63,996 bases of DNA from assembly GCA_028823855.1 (NCBI GenBank), contig JAPPFL010000059.1:1-63996 (forward strand), in the 5' to 3' direction. Source of the DNA: Albidovulum sp. GTDB lineage: Bacteria > Pseudomonadota > Alphaproteobacteria > Rhodobacterales > Rhodobacteraceae. Within the stretch, counting starts at the first letter, position 1; the number at the start of each line of letters is the position of its first letter. The position numbers and the translations under genes are program-made. Positions 17,022-27,998 of this stretch are shown in pieces. The notes under the pieces were generated by a model, which was given only the letters and a program-made list of their open reading frames with translations, did not search any database and was not told the origin of the DNA.

Positions 17022-18713
17022 ATGGCGGATACTGCCGCGCATCCGCATGGCGAGCATCATCACGACGAACATCACGACTATCGCAAGAGTTTTTTCACTC
17101 GGTGGTTCATGTCGACGAATCACAAGGATATAGGGATCCTCTATATCGTGACCGCCGCGGTAGTCGGCTTTGTTTCCGTTGCATTTACTGTGTACATGCG
17201 CATGGAGCTGATGGAACCGGGCGTCCAGTACATGTGCCTGGAGGGCGCAAGTCTCCTGGCAGCTGCCGTCGAAGATTGCACGCCGAACGGGCACCTTTGG
17301 AACGTGCTCATAACCGGCCACGGAATTCTGATGATGTTTTTCGTGGTCATTCCCGCCCTGTTCGGCGGATTCGGCAACTATTTCATGCCGCTCATGATCG
17401 GCGCGCCCGACATGGCCTTTCCGAGACTAAACAACCTTAGCTATTGGATGTATGTAGCGGGTACGTCGCTAGCCGTGTGCTCAATGCTTGCACCGGGCGG
17501 CAACGGCCTTTCCGGTTCAGGAGTCGGCTGGGTTCTCTACGCCCCGCTGTCCACGCGGGAAACCGGCATGTCGATGGACCTGGCGATATTCGCCGTGCAC
17601 GTGTCCGGCGCCTCCTCGATTCTCGGCGCGATCAACATGATCACTACATTTCTCAACATGCGCGCGCCGGGAATGACGCTGCACAAGACGCCACTGTTTG
17701 CATGGTCGATTTTTCTGACCGGCTGGCTGATTCTACTGTCTTTGCCCGTTCTCGCGGGCGCGATCACCATGCTGCTCACCGACCGGAACTTCGGCACTAC
17801 TTTCTTCGACCCCGCCGGCGGAGGCGATCCGATTCTCTACCAGCATCTGCTTTGGTTCTTCGGCCATCCTGAAGTGTACATCATTATCGTGCCGGGATTT
17901 GGCATTATGTCCCACGTGATCTCGACTTTCTCGAAAAAGCCCATTTTCGGATACCTGCCAATGGTTTACGCAATGGTCGCGATCGGCGCGCTGGGATTCG
18001 TCGTCTGGGCGCATCATATGTACACCGTGGGTATGAGCCTTACCCAGCAATCGTATTTTATGCTGGCGACGATGGTTATCGCTGTGCCCACCGGCATCAA
18101 GATATTCTCCTGGATCGCGACGATGTGGGGAGGGTCGGTGGAATTTAAGACGCCGATGCTTTGGGCCTTTGGATTCCTGTTCCTTTTCACGCTGGGCGGC
18201 GTTACGGGAATCGTTCTCAGCCAGGCGGGAGTCGATAGAGCGTATCACGACACATACTACGTCGTTGCCCACTTTCATTACGTAATGTCGCTTGGTGCCG
18301 TATTCAGCATTTTCGCCGCAGTCTATTACTGGATCGGGAAAATGACCGGTCGGCAATACCCGGAATGGGCGGGAAAATTGCATTTCTGGACCATGTTCAT
18401 CGGCTCAAATCTGACCTTTTTCCCGCAGCATTTTTTAGGCCGCCAAGGCATGCCTCGCCGATACATCGACTATCCTGAGGCCTTCGCATTCTGGAACGAG
18501 GTTTCATCCTATGGCGCGTTTCTCGCCTTCGGTTCGTTCGTCTTTTTCATTGGAATCGTTTTCTATACGATATTCGCTGGAAAGAGGGTGACTGAGAACG
18601 CCTACTGGGGCGAACACGCGGATACATTGGAGTGGACGCTTCCCAACCCGCCGCCGGAACACACGTTCGAAACTCTTCCGACGGTCGAAATGCACCAGCG
18701 TACTAGTCGCTGA
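17022..18713 (+). CDS. ctaD: Cytochrome c oxidase subunit I (aa3 type)
   Basis: The catalytic subunit of the terminal oxidase, 563 residues, about twelve membrane helices. Haem and copper ligands are visible: His in [11 protein letters not shown] (haem a), GHPEVYI (Cu-B His with cross-linked Tyr), HH in WAHHMYTVG, and the [10 protein letters not shown] pair. K- and D-channel motifs appear intact. Start 17022 is chosen over longer frames because GAGGTTGGA precedes it and the protein then begins with the usual His-rich [18 protein letters not shown]. No ctaC, ctaB, ctaG or ctaE is adjacent, as is common for the separate ctaD of Rhodobacterales. Confidence 0.97.
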   Translation: MADTAAHPHGEHHHDEHHDYRKSFFTRWFMSTNHKDIGILYIVTAAVVGFVSVAFTVYMRMELMEPGVQYMCLEGASLLAAAVEDCTPNGHLWNVLITGHGILMMFFVVIPALFGGFGNYFMPLMIGAPDMAFPRLNNLSYWMYVAGTSLAVCSMLAPGGNGLSGSGVGWVLYAPLSTRETGMSMDLAIFAVHVSGASSILGAINMITTFLNMRAPGMTLHKTPLFAWSIFLTGWLILLSLPVLAGAITMLLTDRNFGTTFFDPAGGGDPILYQHLLWFFGHPEVYIIIVPGFGIMSHVISTFSKKPIFGYLPMVYAMVAIGALGFVVWAHHMYTVGMSLTQQSYFMLATMVIAVPTGIKIFSWIATMWGGSVEFKTPMLWAFGFLFLFTLGGVTGIVLSQAGVDRAYHDTYYVVAHFHYVMSLGAVFSIFAAVYYWIGKMTGRQYPEWAGKLHFWTMFIGSNLTFFPQHFLGRQGMPRRYIDYPEAFAFWNEVSSYGAFLAFGSFVFFIGIVFYTIFAGKRVTENAYWGEHADTLEWTLPNPPPEHTFETLPTVEMHQRTSR

Positions 18714-18922
18714 TGAAAAGGTGCCCTGCAATGCGCCCGTGTTTCGGGGCTGGCGGAACAACGCTGAATCGCGAGGCTATGCGGTGAATTGGGCGCGAAA
18801 TCCGGCTTCGCGCAACAGATTTGGACAGTTGCCAACCCAGCCGTCGCCCTAAAACCATTTCACGGGCCGCTGATAGCGGCGCCCTGTCGCGCATCAACTA
18901 AGGATCGAGCGAGATTTAGCTG

Positions 18923-19426
18923 TCAGCAAATGCGCTTGGCAACAAGGCGATCGGCTTCTCTAAAGTCGAGTTGGCCGGGATATTTTTTTTTCAGCGTTCC
19001 TAGGACGCGCCCTTTATCACGTACGCAGGTCGCGCCTGTTTCCCGAATTGCGATCTCAACGGCTTTTTCCATTTCGCTACCGCGCAGCTGCTTCGGAAGC
19101 AAATTCCGAATAACGGCGATTTCCTGCCTTTCGCTTTCGGCCGAATCCAATCTTCCCAGCTCGACATATCCCTGAGCGCTTTCTTCTCGCTGCTGTATCA
19201 TTCTTTCAAGCGTGGTTAGAATGACCTGGTCGGACACGAACTCGCCCTGTCCGGAGGAGCGCGAGACATTGTCTTTGTCCTTTATCGCCGTCCTGATAAG
19301 TCGAAGAATGCTAAGCTGCACCTGTTCGCCGGATGCAGTTGCTTCCTGGAACGCCTCGGCAATTCGAGCGCGTACAAAAGAGTTTTGCACTTCGCCTCCA
19401 AGGGTCGCAGAAAACTGCCTCAGCAT
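18923..19426 (-). CDS. GatB/YqeY domain protein
   Basis: A 167-residue protein matching the stand-alone YqeY family: RARIAEAFQEA, SILRLIRTAIKDKD, RMIQQREESAQGY and IAVIRNLLPKQL, then a helical tRNA-amidotransferase tail-like domain. In the family it is proposed to act in tRNA-dependent amidation or stress, but its role is unsettled. The start is placed at ATG 19426; an ATG 36 bases earlier (19462) is also possible, and the usual family start (Met before RARI) is replaced here by Val. It is normally adjacent to and divergent from carA; the IS element now separates them. Confidence 0.85.
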   Translation of the reverse strand: MLRQFSATLGGEVQNSFVRARIAEAFQEATASGEQVQLSILRLIRTAIKDKDNVSRSSGQGEFVSDQVILTTLERMIQQREESAQGYVELGRLDSAESERQEIAVIRNLLPKQLRGSEMEKAVEIAIRETGATCVRDKGRVLGTLKKKYPGQLDFREADRLVAKRIC

Positions 19427-19544
19427 ACTTCGCAATTGCACCTGCGGCAAGAGCATTATTCTATTCGAGCGAGTGCGTGATCTGGGAGGTCGGATGGAGC
19501 ATCGCCTAGCCGGAACTTCACTGACCCGAAAGACGGTTTTGGCC

Positions 19545-21344
19545 AAGCGTGACTGGGTTTTTGCCGGATTCAGCCTGTCACGCTTATGTAGGCATCCGGG
19601 TCCACGCCGAGCAGCCCGAACGCCCTCGCCTGCAGTTCGGTCGGCTCCGTGGCGATCCGGAACAGGCTGTCGGGCCGTCCCGGAAGGGAGGCATCGTTCA
19701 GCGTCAGCGTGCCGAGGTCGTCGAGCAGGGTGCGGAAGCCGTGGACCGGCAGCCCGTCGGGGGTCCGCTTCGCGTCGGCCTTTGCCTTCGCGCTTTCCGA
19801 GACCTCGGCCTTCTCCACCGGCGAGCTGCGCCGCGTCCGGGCGCCATCGCGGTCGTCGTCCTCGAACAGCATCGGCGCGAGGCGCCGGCGCATGCGCCAT
19901 TCCACGTGGAGCGCGAGCATGCACATGAACGCGTGCGCCTTCACGTGGTCGGCCGAGTACACGTAGACGGGACGGATGCGCAGGTCGGTCTTCGCGTTGC
20001 GGAACGCGCGCTCCACGCCCGCGAGCGACTTGTACGCATCGACCGCGGCCTCCGTCCCCATGGCCTCCGGTCCCAGGCTGGTGCGGATCACGTAGACGCC
20101 GTCGAGCCTGGCCTCGGCGGCGATCCGGTCCTCGCGGCGGCGCCAGGCGATGCTGCCGTCGGCGACGTCGACCTCGAGATGCTTGCCCACCTTGCGGCGG
20201 TTCACGTCCCGGCCCACCCGGCGGTCGATCGCCGCCCGTCCCTTGAGCCGGCCCGAGCGCACCGACGCCGCGATCCCGCGCAGCGCCTCCTCCGTGGCCT
20301 TGAGCAGGTCCTCGCGCTTGCGCCGTCTCTCCTCGCGGAGCCGGGGGTTCAGGCAGACCATCAGCCGCTCGCCGGGGAAGTCCGGGCCCGTGACCTCCGC
20401 CACGGCGTCGGGCGCCAGCGCCTCGGGCACGAGCGGCGCGGGCGCGCCGTCCGGGCCCTCCTGCAGGAGCTTGCGGATGTCCGCCGTCTTCAGGGCCGAG
20501 ATCCAGTCGAGGCCCGCGGGCTCGAGGTCCTCGCGGATGCGCGCCGTGGTGAGCATGCCCCTGTCGCCCGCGAGGGCGACGCGCCCGATGCCGAAGCGCT
20601 TCCGGACCTTGTCCGCCTGGCTTGAGACGGTGGAGGGGTCGGACGCGTTGCCGGGGAAGACCTCCACGGCGACGGGACACCCGTCGGCGGCGCAGAGCAG
20701 CCCGTACACGATCTGCACCTTGCCCCTCTTGCCGTCGCGGCTGTGGCCGAAGGCCGCGAGCGTGCACTTCGAGCCTTCCAGGTAGCTGGAGCTGACGTCA
20801 TACAGGATGAGCGTGCCGTCCTTCAGGTGCCGGTTGGCGAGGCTCCGCTCGATCCAGGGCTGGCGCTTCAGCAGCCAGTCGAGCATGTCCAGCACCTCGT
20901 TGCCGGCGACGGGCCCGAGCCCGAGCAGGGACCCGAGGCTCGTCGAGGCGGTCTCCGGGTCCAGCGCCCGGGCCGTCGCGAGCTTCGAGGCCGGGTCGAT
21001 GATCCGCGCGGCGACGGCGGCGAGCGCGAGGTCCCGCATGCGTTCCGCCTTCCGGCCGAGGATCCTCGCCATGCCGAGCGAGCGCATCGTGCCCAGCACG
21101 GCGGCCACGTGGCCGTGGGGAAGGGAGCGGCGGATGGCGAAGGCCTTGCGGGGGTCGTCGAGGACGACCCCGCCCCTGAGCACGGCGCGGAAGCCGTCGA
21201 CGACGGCGGGATCGAGGCCCGTGAGGTTGGCGACGGTCTTGTGGCGGACGCGCCGTCCCTCGCACCAGGTCTTCCTGAGGAGGACGGCCCTGGTTCCGTA
21301 CTGGTTGGGGATCACGTCGATTCGGATGGACATCCGCTTATGTA
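19545..21344 (-). mobile_element. IS1634-type insertion sequence between yqeY and carA (approximate limits)
   Basis: The element contains one long transposase gene and has far higher G+C than its flanks. I could not find convincing terminal inverted repeats or a target duplication. A perfect 9-bp inverted repeat, AAGCGTGAC at 19545-19553 and GTCACGCTT at 19577-19585, brackets the transposase stop. CGCTTATGTA occurs in the same orientation at 19581-19590 and 21335-21344, close to both ends of the coding region. True ends probably lie somewhat further out. Confidence 0.6.
19570..21333 (-). CDS. IS1634-family transposase
   Basis: A 587-residue DDE transposase. Likely catalytic residues are Asp in YDVSSSYLEG, Asp in LAGDRGMLT and Glu in AYKSLAGVERAFRNAKTDLRIRPVY, the YREK-like block of IS4-related enzymes. 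The N-terminal half (RIDVIPNQYGTRAVLLRKTW) and the C-terminal HAFMCMLALHVEWRM block fit the IS1634 group. The gene is intact and probably active. It must be transcribed toward yqeY. Confidence 0.88.
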   Translation of the reverse strand: MSIRIDVIPNQYGTRAVLLRKTWCEGRRVRHKTVANLTGLDPAVVDGFRAVLRGGVVLDDPRKAFAIRRSLPHGHVAAVLGTMRSLGMARILGRKAERMRDLALAAVAARIIDPASKLATARALDPETASTSLGSLLGLGPVAGNEVLDMLDWLLKRQPWIERSLANRHLKDGTLILYDVSSSYLEGSKCTLAAFGHSRDGKRGKVQIVYGLLCAADGCPVAVEVFPGNASDPSTVSSQADKVRKRFGIGRVALAGDRGMLTTARIREDLEPAGLDWISALKTADIRKLLQEGPDGAPAPLVPEALAPDAVAEVTGPDFPGERLMVCLNPRLREERRRKREDLLKATEEALRGIAASVRSGRLKGRAAIDRRVGRDVNRRKVGKHLEVDVADGSIAWRRREDRIAAEARLDGVYVIRTSLGPEAMGTEAAVDAYKSLAGVERAFRNAKTDLRIRPVYVYSADHVKAHAFMCMLALHVEWRMRRRLAPMLFEDDDRDGARTRRSSPVEKAEVSESAKAKADAKRTPDGLPVHGFRTLLDDLGTLTLNDASLPGRPDSLFRIATEPTELQARAFGLLGVDPDAYISVTG

Positions 21345-21673
21345 AGTTGCTTCCTGCCTGTCATTCCGCAAATAAGGCAAGGGATCGGCAATGTCAACGG
21401 ATTTCTAATGTAAGTTAGAATCCCGCGCCGGGCGCCCCGTGACCGGCAAGAGGCCGTTGCGTTTCAGCGCGTTGTGCGGGATGAGGGGCCGATCAGGGGC
21501 TGGAAGTTCCGCCTAGCGCGGCGCGCCCACCGGCTCATGCCGGTACGACCGAATGTTCTCGCTTGATCGCCGTCAATTCCGCAATTCGATTCACTTGGAC
21601 GAAAATTCTTCAATAATTGACCGGAATTCCGCAAGAGCCTATTGTCTCCTCGAACTGGCGAAAAGAGCAATCG

Positions 21674-22876
21674 ATGCCAAGTATTTCGCAACTTTACAAA
21701 TTGAATTGCCCTAGAACGGGCTGCGCGGCGCTGAGCGACGGAACCTTATTTTTTGGAACGGGATTTGGCGCCAGGGGAACCGCCGTAGGCGAGCTTTGCT
21801 TCAATACTTCCATGACCGGCTACGAAGAAATCATGACGGATCCTTCCTATGCCGGTCAAATCGTGACATTTACATTTCCGCATATCGGCATCGTCGGTAC
21901 AAACGCTGAAGACGAAGAATCGTCCACTCCGGTCGCTGCCGGCATGATTACCAAATGCATTCCCGGAAAAGCATCCAGCTGGCGGGCGGACGAAAACCTT
22001 TCGAGCTGGCTAGCGAAACGAAACCAGTTGGGCGTCGGAGGATTGGACACGCGCCGCCTGACACGGGCGATTCGCCGGCAAGGCGCGCCTCACGTTGCGA
22101 TTGCCTATGACCCGGAGGGCAGATTTGATCCTGACGAGCTTGTCGAAAGCGCCAAATCCTTCGGCGGATTGACTGGAGCCGACCTTGCTTCGGACGTAAC
22201 AGTAAAAAAACCGTACGGCTGGCAAGGTTCCGTATGGAACTGGCCTGGAGGTTTTGCGAAAGCGCAGACTTCGAAATTCAATGTCGCCGCCGTCGATTAC
22301 GGCGTTAAGCGAAATATCTTAAGGTGCTTGTCGTCCTTGGGATGCGATGTGAGGGTATTTCCGGCCAACGCGAGATCCGATAGCATTTTGGCGATGGATC
22401 CCGACGGGCTTTTCCTTTCCAATGGGCCGGGAGACCCGGCGGCAACCGGCAAATTCGCCGTGCCAATGATCAGGCATATCCTCGATCAAACCGACATTCC
22501 GATCTTTGGAATCTGCCTGGGCCATCAGATGCTGGCCTTGGCACTAGGCGCCAGGACCGTAAAGATGAGCCACGGCCACCACGGTGCAAATCATCCGGTG
22601 CTCGACATCGAAGCGAAAAAAGTTGAAATAACTTCCATGAACCATGGCTTCGCGGTCGATACCCGAACATTGCCGAAGGGCGTGTCTGAAACCCATGTTT
22701 CGCTGTTCGACGGCTCCAATTGCGGACTTCGAGTCGATAGCCGAGACGTGTTCTCGGTGCAGTACCACCCCGAAGCCAGTCCGGGACCGCAGGACAGCCG
22801 ATACCAATTCAGCCGCTTTGTCGAAGCCATGGGTGCGAGGCGCCGTTCAAAACAAGACCGCCAAGATTCACAATAG
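21674..22876 (+). CDS. carA: Carbamoyl-phosphate synthase small subunit
   Basis: Glutamine amidotransferase subunit that feeds ammonia to CarB for arginine and pyrimidine synthesis. The 400-residue protein has the N-terminal GTGFGARGTAVGELCFNTSMTGYEEI domain and a class I amidotransferase domain with Cys281 in FGICLGHQ and the His/Glu of YHPEASPGP. ATG 21674 is preferred to an upstream TTG since the protein then begins like its relatives. carB is not adjacent. About 340 bases upstream include the right flank of the IS element, so the native promoter may have been altered. Confidence 0.95.
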   Translation: MPSISQLYKLNCPRTGCAALSDGTLFFGTGFGARGTAVGELCFNTSMTGYEEIMTDPSYAGQIVTFTFPHIGIVGTNAEDEESSTPVAAGMITKCIPGKASSWRADENLSSWLAKRNQLGVGGLDTRRLTRAIRRQGAPHVAIAYDPEGRFDPDELVESAKSFGGLTGADLASDVTVKKPYGWQGSVWNWPGGFAKAQTSKFNVAAVDYGVKRNILRCLSSLGCDVRVFPANARSDSILAMDPDGLFLSNGPGDPAATGKFAVPMIRHILDQTDIPIFGICLGHQMLALALGARTVKMSHGHHGANHPVLDIEAKKVEITSMNHGFAVDTRTLPKGVSETHVSLFDGSNCGLRVDSRDVFSVQYHPEASPGPQDSRYQFSRFVEAMGARRRSKQDRQDSQ

Positions 22877-23032
22877 GTCATTAGGAACGCGCAACCGCAG
22901 TACAAATATCAGGCAAAAGCCGTCTCCAGGACCGCTTCTGCCGATTTTCTTCTAATTTCCTAGCGCGGTCGGAAAATTGGGCCGAGGCACATCGCTTCCT
23001 GTCTGAATTCTCCGCGTGAAAATCCGAGAGGT

Positions 23033-24187
<1,155 letters not shown>

Positions 24188-24649
24188 ATGAAAAAATTGG
24201 ATACTCTGGATCTACGGCTTCTGCGACGACTTCAAGCAGATCCCGACATGACATGCTCTGAACTCTCGGAAAAATTCGGCATTTCTCCGGCAACTTGCTG
24301 GCGGCGAATTGAAGGCATGAAGCGAAACGGAACAATTTCCGGTTTCGAGGGATGCATCGACTGGAAGGCGCTTGGCTATGAGATTGAAGTTTCGCTTCGA
24401 ATCAAACTCGACAAGGCACATCCGAAAGTTTTTGAAGAATTTATTCGCGCGGCGCGCAAGGTTCCGGAAGTAACCGAGATTCAGACTTTTCTAGGTCGAG
24501 TCGACGTGCGCTTAACGCTTCTGGCAAAAAATTCGGGGCATTACAGAGAACTCTACAGAGATCGTATACTGGCCCTCCCAAACGTCTCCGATATCGAACC
24601 GCTTATGCTGATTTCGACCGTAAAGGACTCCAAATGCCTCCCGATTTAG
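24188..24649 (+). CDS. Lrp/AsnC-family transcriptional regulator (first of two)
   Basis: A 153-residue regulator: N-terminal helix-turn-helix (LDLRLLRRLQADPDMTCSELSEKFGISPATCWRRIEGMK) and a C-terminal RAM ligand domain (VPEVTEIQTFLGRVDVRLTLLA). It is divergent from ilvC across a 130-base AT-rich region and overlaps the second Lrp gene by 16 bases. Local control of branched-chain amino acid synthesis is likely, with an amino acid effector. Confidence 0.9.
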   Translation: MKKLDTLDLRLLRRLQADPDMTCSELSEKFGISPATCWRRIEGMKRNGTISGFEGCIDWKALGYEIEVSLRIKLDKAHPKVFEEFIRAARKVPEVTEIQTFLGRVDVRLTLLAKNSGHYRELYRDRILALPNVSDIEPLMLISTVKDSKCLPI

Positions 24650-25104
24650 TCGAACTCGACGATACCGACAGGCATATACTAAAACTGCTTGCCGAAAACG
24701 CGGACATCGCCTGCGGCGAGATTGGCCGAAGAATATCAATCTCGCAGTCCGTTGCATGGCGCCGAATTCAGCGCTTAAAAGAATCCGGCATACTCGGAAA
24801 ACGCCGGCTGGTATTCGACAATGAAGCTCTGGGCTTTACGGTCACCGTGTTTCTCGGCATTAAGCTCTCGGCCAAAGACAGCGCCAGCTTGGCGGAATTT
24901 GAACGTGCGATCACCGCGATTCCCGAAGTCCAGGTGGTCCAGCACGTGCTCGGAATCTTCGACTACCGCGTTCGAATAGTTGCTCGAAACCTTAGCGATT
25001 TCGAACGCGTTCTAAGACGAAGGATTATGGCTCTTCCCGGAATCAGCGAATTCGAGGCAAATGTGCTTCTCAGCGAAGAAAGGAGGCGAGGACCGATCGG
25101 ATAG
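24634..25104 (+). CDS. Lrp/AsnC-family transcriptional regulator (second of two)
   Basis: A 156-residue paralogue: helix-turn-helix LDDTDRHILKLLAENADIACGEIGRRISISQSVAWRRIQRLK and RAM domain IPEVQVVQHVLGIFDYRVRIVA. The start lies inside the preceding Lrp gene, so the two are translationally coupled and may form a mixed oligomer. The recognition helices differ (GISPATCWRRI against SISQSVAWRRI). Confidence 0.9.
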   Translation: MPPDLVELDDTDRHILKLLAENADIACGEIGRRISISQSVAWRRIQRLKESGILGKRRLVFDNEALGFTVTVFLGIKLSAKDSASLAEFERAITAIPEVQVVQHVLGIFDYRVRIVARNLSDFERVLRRRIMALPGISEFEANVLLSEERRRGPIG

Positions 25105-25130
25105 CGCACGGAGTCGAATTCGGGAGATAA

Positions 25131-26435
25131 TCAATGTACGATATCAAATTCGGAGCCAATGCCCGACCGCATCAACGGCTTTCGAACGGCGCCTATACCT
25201 CCGACAGCCTCCAATCCCCGCGTTCTTATTCTTCGCATTGCATTCGATTCCCAGCTAGAGGCAAGATTCAACGCTTCGACACCGATGTAGCGCTTGAAAG
25301 CCGCAAATTGCCTGGCGCGCGCGTCGAACGCCAAACGGTCTGCGAAGTCTCTGTTTTCCAAGTCCGAATTCTCCAGAAGCGCGTAAAGCGAAGCTATGTC
25401 GCCAATGCTCAGATTTAAACCCTGAGCTCCGATGGGCGGCAACACGTGCGCGCATTCGGCAATGAGCGCGGTGCGACCCTCGGCAAATCTGTTTGCGAGC
25501 TGGCTAAGGACAGGCCATGCTCCGATGTCCGAGACCAGCTTTAATTGGCCGAATATGCTGCATGAACGCTTAGTGATTTTTGCGTTGAATTCGCATTTTG
25601 GGAGCGACGGAATGTCTTTCGCCGCCTCCGAAGCCTCGATCCAAACGACGGCGGAAGCAGGTCCGCCATTAAGGTCCGGGAGGGGAATCAACGTGAATGG
25701 CCCGCCGCTGTCATGTATCTCTACCGAAGTATCGCCATGCGGAAACTGATGCAAAACCGAGAATGCCAGAGCCGTCTGTCGAGCATCCCTCCCAATAACT
25801 TTGATTCCCAAGCTTTCGCGAATAGCCGAATTTCGGCCATCCGCCGCCAAGACAAGTTTAGCGGCTATTCGATTACCGCCGGAATACTCGGCTATCGCCT
25901 CCAAATCTCGATTCAATACGCGATTTACCAGCCTGCCCTGCAACACCGATACGTTGGAAAGCCCGCTAATTCGGTCTTTAAGCAGCCCTCTCAAGTATTT
26001 GTTGGAAATATTCCATCCGAACTTTTCTCGACCGATTTCGCTCGATTCGAACTCGACAACACTATTGATTTCACAATCTCCATTCGCATCGATTATCTTC
26101 ATGCATCGTAGAGGTATCGACTCCTTGTCGATTTCCGGCCAGATTCCGGCAAGTGATAAAACAGACTTGGCCGGCAGCAAAAGCGCCGTCGATCTTGTAT
26201 CCGCCATTGTTTCCGCTGTTTCGGACCGTTCCGACCGACGATCAATGCAGATTACGTCGTAACCCGCCGAACCGAACGCAGCTGTAGCCAGCAATCCCGC
26301 CAATCCGCCGCCGGCGACAAGAATATCGCATTCTCTCCTCGGCAAGGCGGCGCCCCTTATTTCGCCCGGTCCAAGATTACGGCCGGCGCGGAATTTGAGC
26401 GACCGCGCATCGAGCAGGCTCCTTGCGCCGATCAT
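25131..26435 (-). CDS. UbiH/UbiF-family FAD-dependent hydroxylase (ubiquinone synthesis)
   Basis: A 434-residue flavoprotein monooxygenase. The FAD motif GGGLAGLLATAAFGSAGYDVICIDRR follows a 35-residue N-terminal extension. The DTRSTALLLPA block, the ADGRNSAIRE (DG) motif and the second FAD site ALIAECAHVLPPIGAQGLNLSIGDIA are those of ubiquinone ring hydroxylases (UbiH/UbiF/UbiL). In the last motif GEAAH is changed to AECAH. Which ring carbon it hydroxylates cannot be told. It lies 21 bases downstream of glmM in the same operon. Confidence 0.87.
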   Translation of the reverse strand: MIGARSLLDARSLKFRAGRNLGPGEIRGAALPRRECDILVAGGGLAGLLATAAFGSAGYDVICIDRRSERSETAETMADTRSTALLLPAKSVLSLAGIWPEIDKESIPLRCMKIIDANGDCEINSVVEFESSEIGREKFGWNISNKYLRGLLKDRISGLSNVSVLQGRLVNRVLNRDLEAIAEYSGGNRIAAKLVLAADGRNSAIRESLGIKVIGRDARQTALAFSVLHQFPHGDTSVEIHDSGGPFTLIPLPDLNGGPASAVVWIEASEAAKDIPSLPKCEFNAKITKRSCSIFGQLKLVSDIGAWPVLSQLANRFAEGRTALIAECAHVLPPIGAQGLNLSIGDIASLYALLENSDLENRDFADRLAFDARARQFAAFKRYIGVEALNLASSWESNAMRRIRTRGLEAVGGIGAVRKPLMRSGIGSEFDIVH

Positions 26436-26456
26436 CTACCCTACGCAAATCGAAAT

Positions 26457-27797
26457 TCATTCGCTCGCGACCGCAAATCCGATCTCGCCAGCGACCGCTT
26501 CCAAAACCGCCAAATCGCTGCATTCGGCCATGATCCGAACGACTGGTTCAGTTCCCGATTTCCTTACCAGCACACGTCCCTCCGATCCAACTCGGGCTTT
26601 CGCATGCTCTATCGCTTGCTGAACTTTTCCGAGCGCCAATGGATCGAATCCGCGCCTGACGCTGACGTTTTTATTGATTTGCGGCACCGGTTCAAATTGT
26701 CGCAAAAGTTCGCTCGCGGCGCATTTCTTAGCCGCCATCTCAGCTAAGAATTGCAGGCTCGCGATAAGACCGTCGCCCGTGGTCATGTAATCGGACAAAA
26801 TGATATGACCAGACTGCTCACCGCCTAGATTCAACTCGTTTTCCCGCATTTTTTCCGCGACATACCGGTCTCCCACGGATGTACGGTGGAGCTTGATCCC
26901 GCGCCTTTGCAAGAATTTTTCGAGCCCAAAATTCGACATCACAGTTGCGACGACCTCGTTTTTGCGCAATCGGCCCGAAGCCATAAAGCGAGATGCTAGC
27001 AGAGCCAATAGCTGGTCTCCATCTCCAATTTCCCCGTGCTCGTCGATAATGACGACTCGATCCGCGTCGCCATCGAAGCAAATTCCGGCATGGGCTCCGG
27101 ATTTGAGCACATGATTTCGAGCAGCATCTGTCGAAGTGGAGCCACAGTTGTCATTGATATTGTAGCCGTTTGGCGCAGCGGAGATCGTCTCGAGTTCTGC
27201 GCCAAGTTCCCAAAGCACGCTAGGCGCCACCTTGTAGGCGGAGCCGTTCGCGCAATCGATTACAATCTTAATTCCATCGAGTCTCAGGTTTCGCGGAAAC
27301 GTCGTTTTTACGTATTCAGCGTAGCGACCCAAGCCATCGTCGATTCTGCGCGCCCGTCCAATTTCTCCGGGCGGCGCGAGCCTGGCGGCTTCGTCAGCGA
27401 TTTTTTCGATTCCTAGCTCCGCGTTATCCGATAGCTTATAGCCATGCGAGTCGAAGAATTTAATGCCGTTGTCCTCGTGCCGATTATGGGATGCCGTAAT
27501 CATTACGCCAAGGTCCGCGCGCATGGACCGAGTCAGGAAGCCAACAGCGGGAGTTGGAACCGGGCCAAGCAGTAGTACGTTCATTCCGGTGGAGGTCAAT
27601 CCCGCTGTGAGCGCGTTTTCCAGCATGTAACCGGACAAACGCGTGTCCTTGCCTATGACAACCCGACGGTTATTTGACCGTTTCCCGCTAAAGTAGGTCC
27701 CTACAGCCGCGCCAATCCTGAGAGCCACTTCGGCCGTCATTGGATCCGTATTCGCCTTGCCTCGAATTCCGTCGGTACCGAAGTATTTCTTATTCAT
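26457..27797 (-). CDS. glmM: Phosphoglucosamine mutase
   Basis: Interconverts glucosamine-6-P and glucosamine-1-P for UDP-GlcNAc and peptidoglycan. At 446 residues it has FGTDGIRG at the N-terminus, the phosphoserine loop TASHNRHEDNGIKFF with Ser103, the metal loop DGDADR, the sugar loop GGEQSGH and the phosphate loop RKSGTEPVVRIMAE. Start 27797 gives the family N-terminus MNKKYFGTDG; an earlier frame start adds 17 unrelated residues. Confidence 0.96.
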   Translation of the reverse strand: MNKKYFGTDGIRGKANTDPMTAEVALRIGAAVGTYFSGKRSNNRRVVIGKDTRLSGYMLENALTAGLTSTGMNVLLLGPVPTPAVGFLTRSMRADLGVMITASHNRHEDNGIKFFDSHGYKLSDNAELGIEKIADEAARLAPPGEIGRARRIDDGLGRYAEYVKTTFPRNLRLDGIKIVIDCANGSAYKVAPSVLWELGAELETISAAPNGYNINDNCGSTSTDAARNHVLKSGAHAGICFDGDADRVVIIDEHGEIGDGDQLLALLASRFMASGRLRKNEVVATVMSNFGLEKFLQRRGIKLHRTSVGDRYVAEKMRENELNLGGEQSGHIILSDYMTTGDGLIASLQFLAEMAAKKCAASELLRQFEPVPQINKNVSVRRGFDPLALGKVQQAIEHAKARVGSEGRVLVRKSGTEPVVRIMAECSDLAVLEAVAGEIGFAVASE

Positions 27798-27998
27798 ATT
27801 TTTCCCGATGCCTGCTACCGAATTTGTCCTCGCCACTTTTTTCGACACCTCGCTTGACCGACTCGAGGCGGATCAAGTTACAATAAACAGGCGAATGCTG
27901 AGTTTACATATTACTGCCGCAGATGATTCTTTAAATTCGGGCGTTCTGCCAACGAAGATTGTCAAACCGCGCGAACCGGCAAATTAAACTAGTACTTG

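Noticed and set aside
19427-20767. Long minus-strand extension of the YqeY frame through the IS element
   Set aside because: The extension overlaps the IS1634 transposase gene in another frame and has low-complexity Arg/Gly/Ala composition; only the last 167 codons match YqeY.
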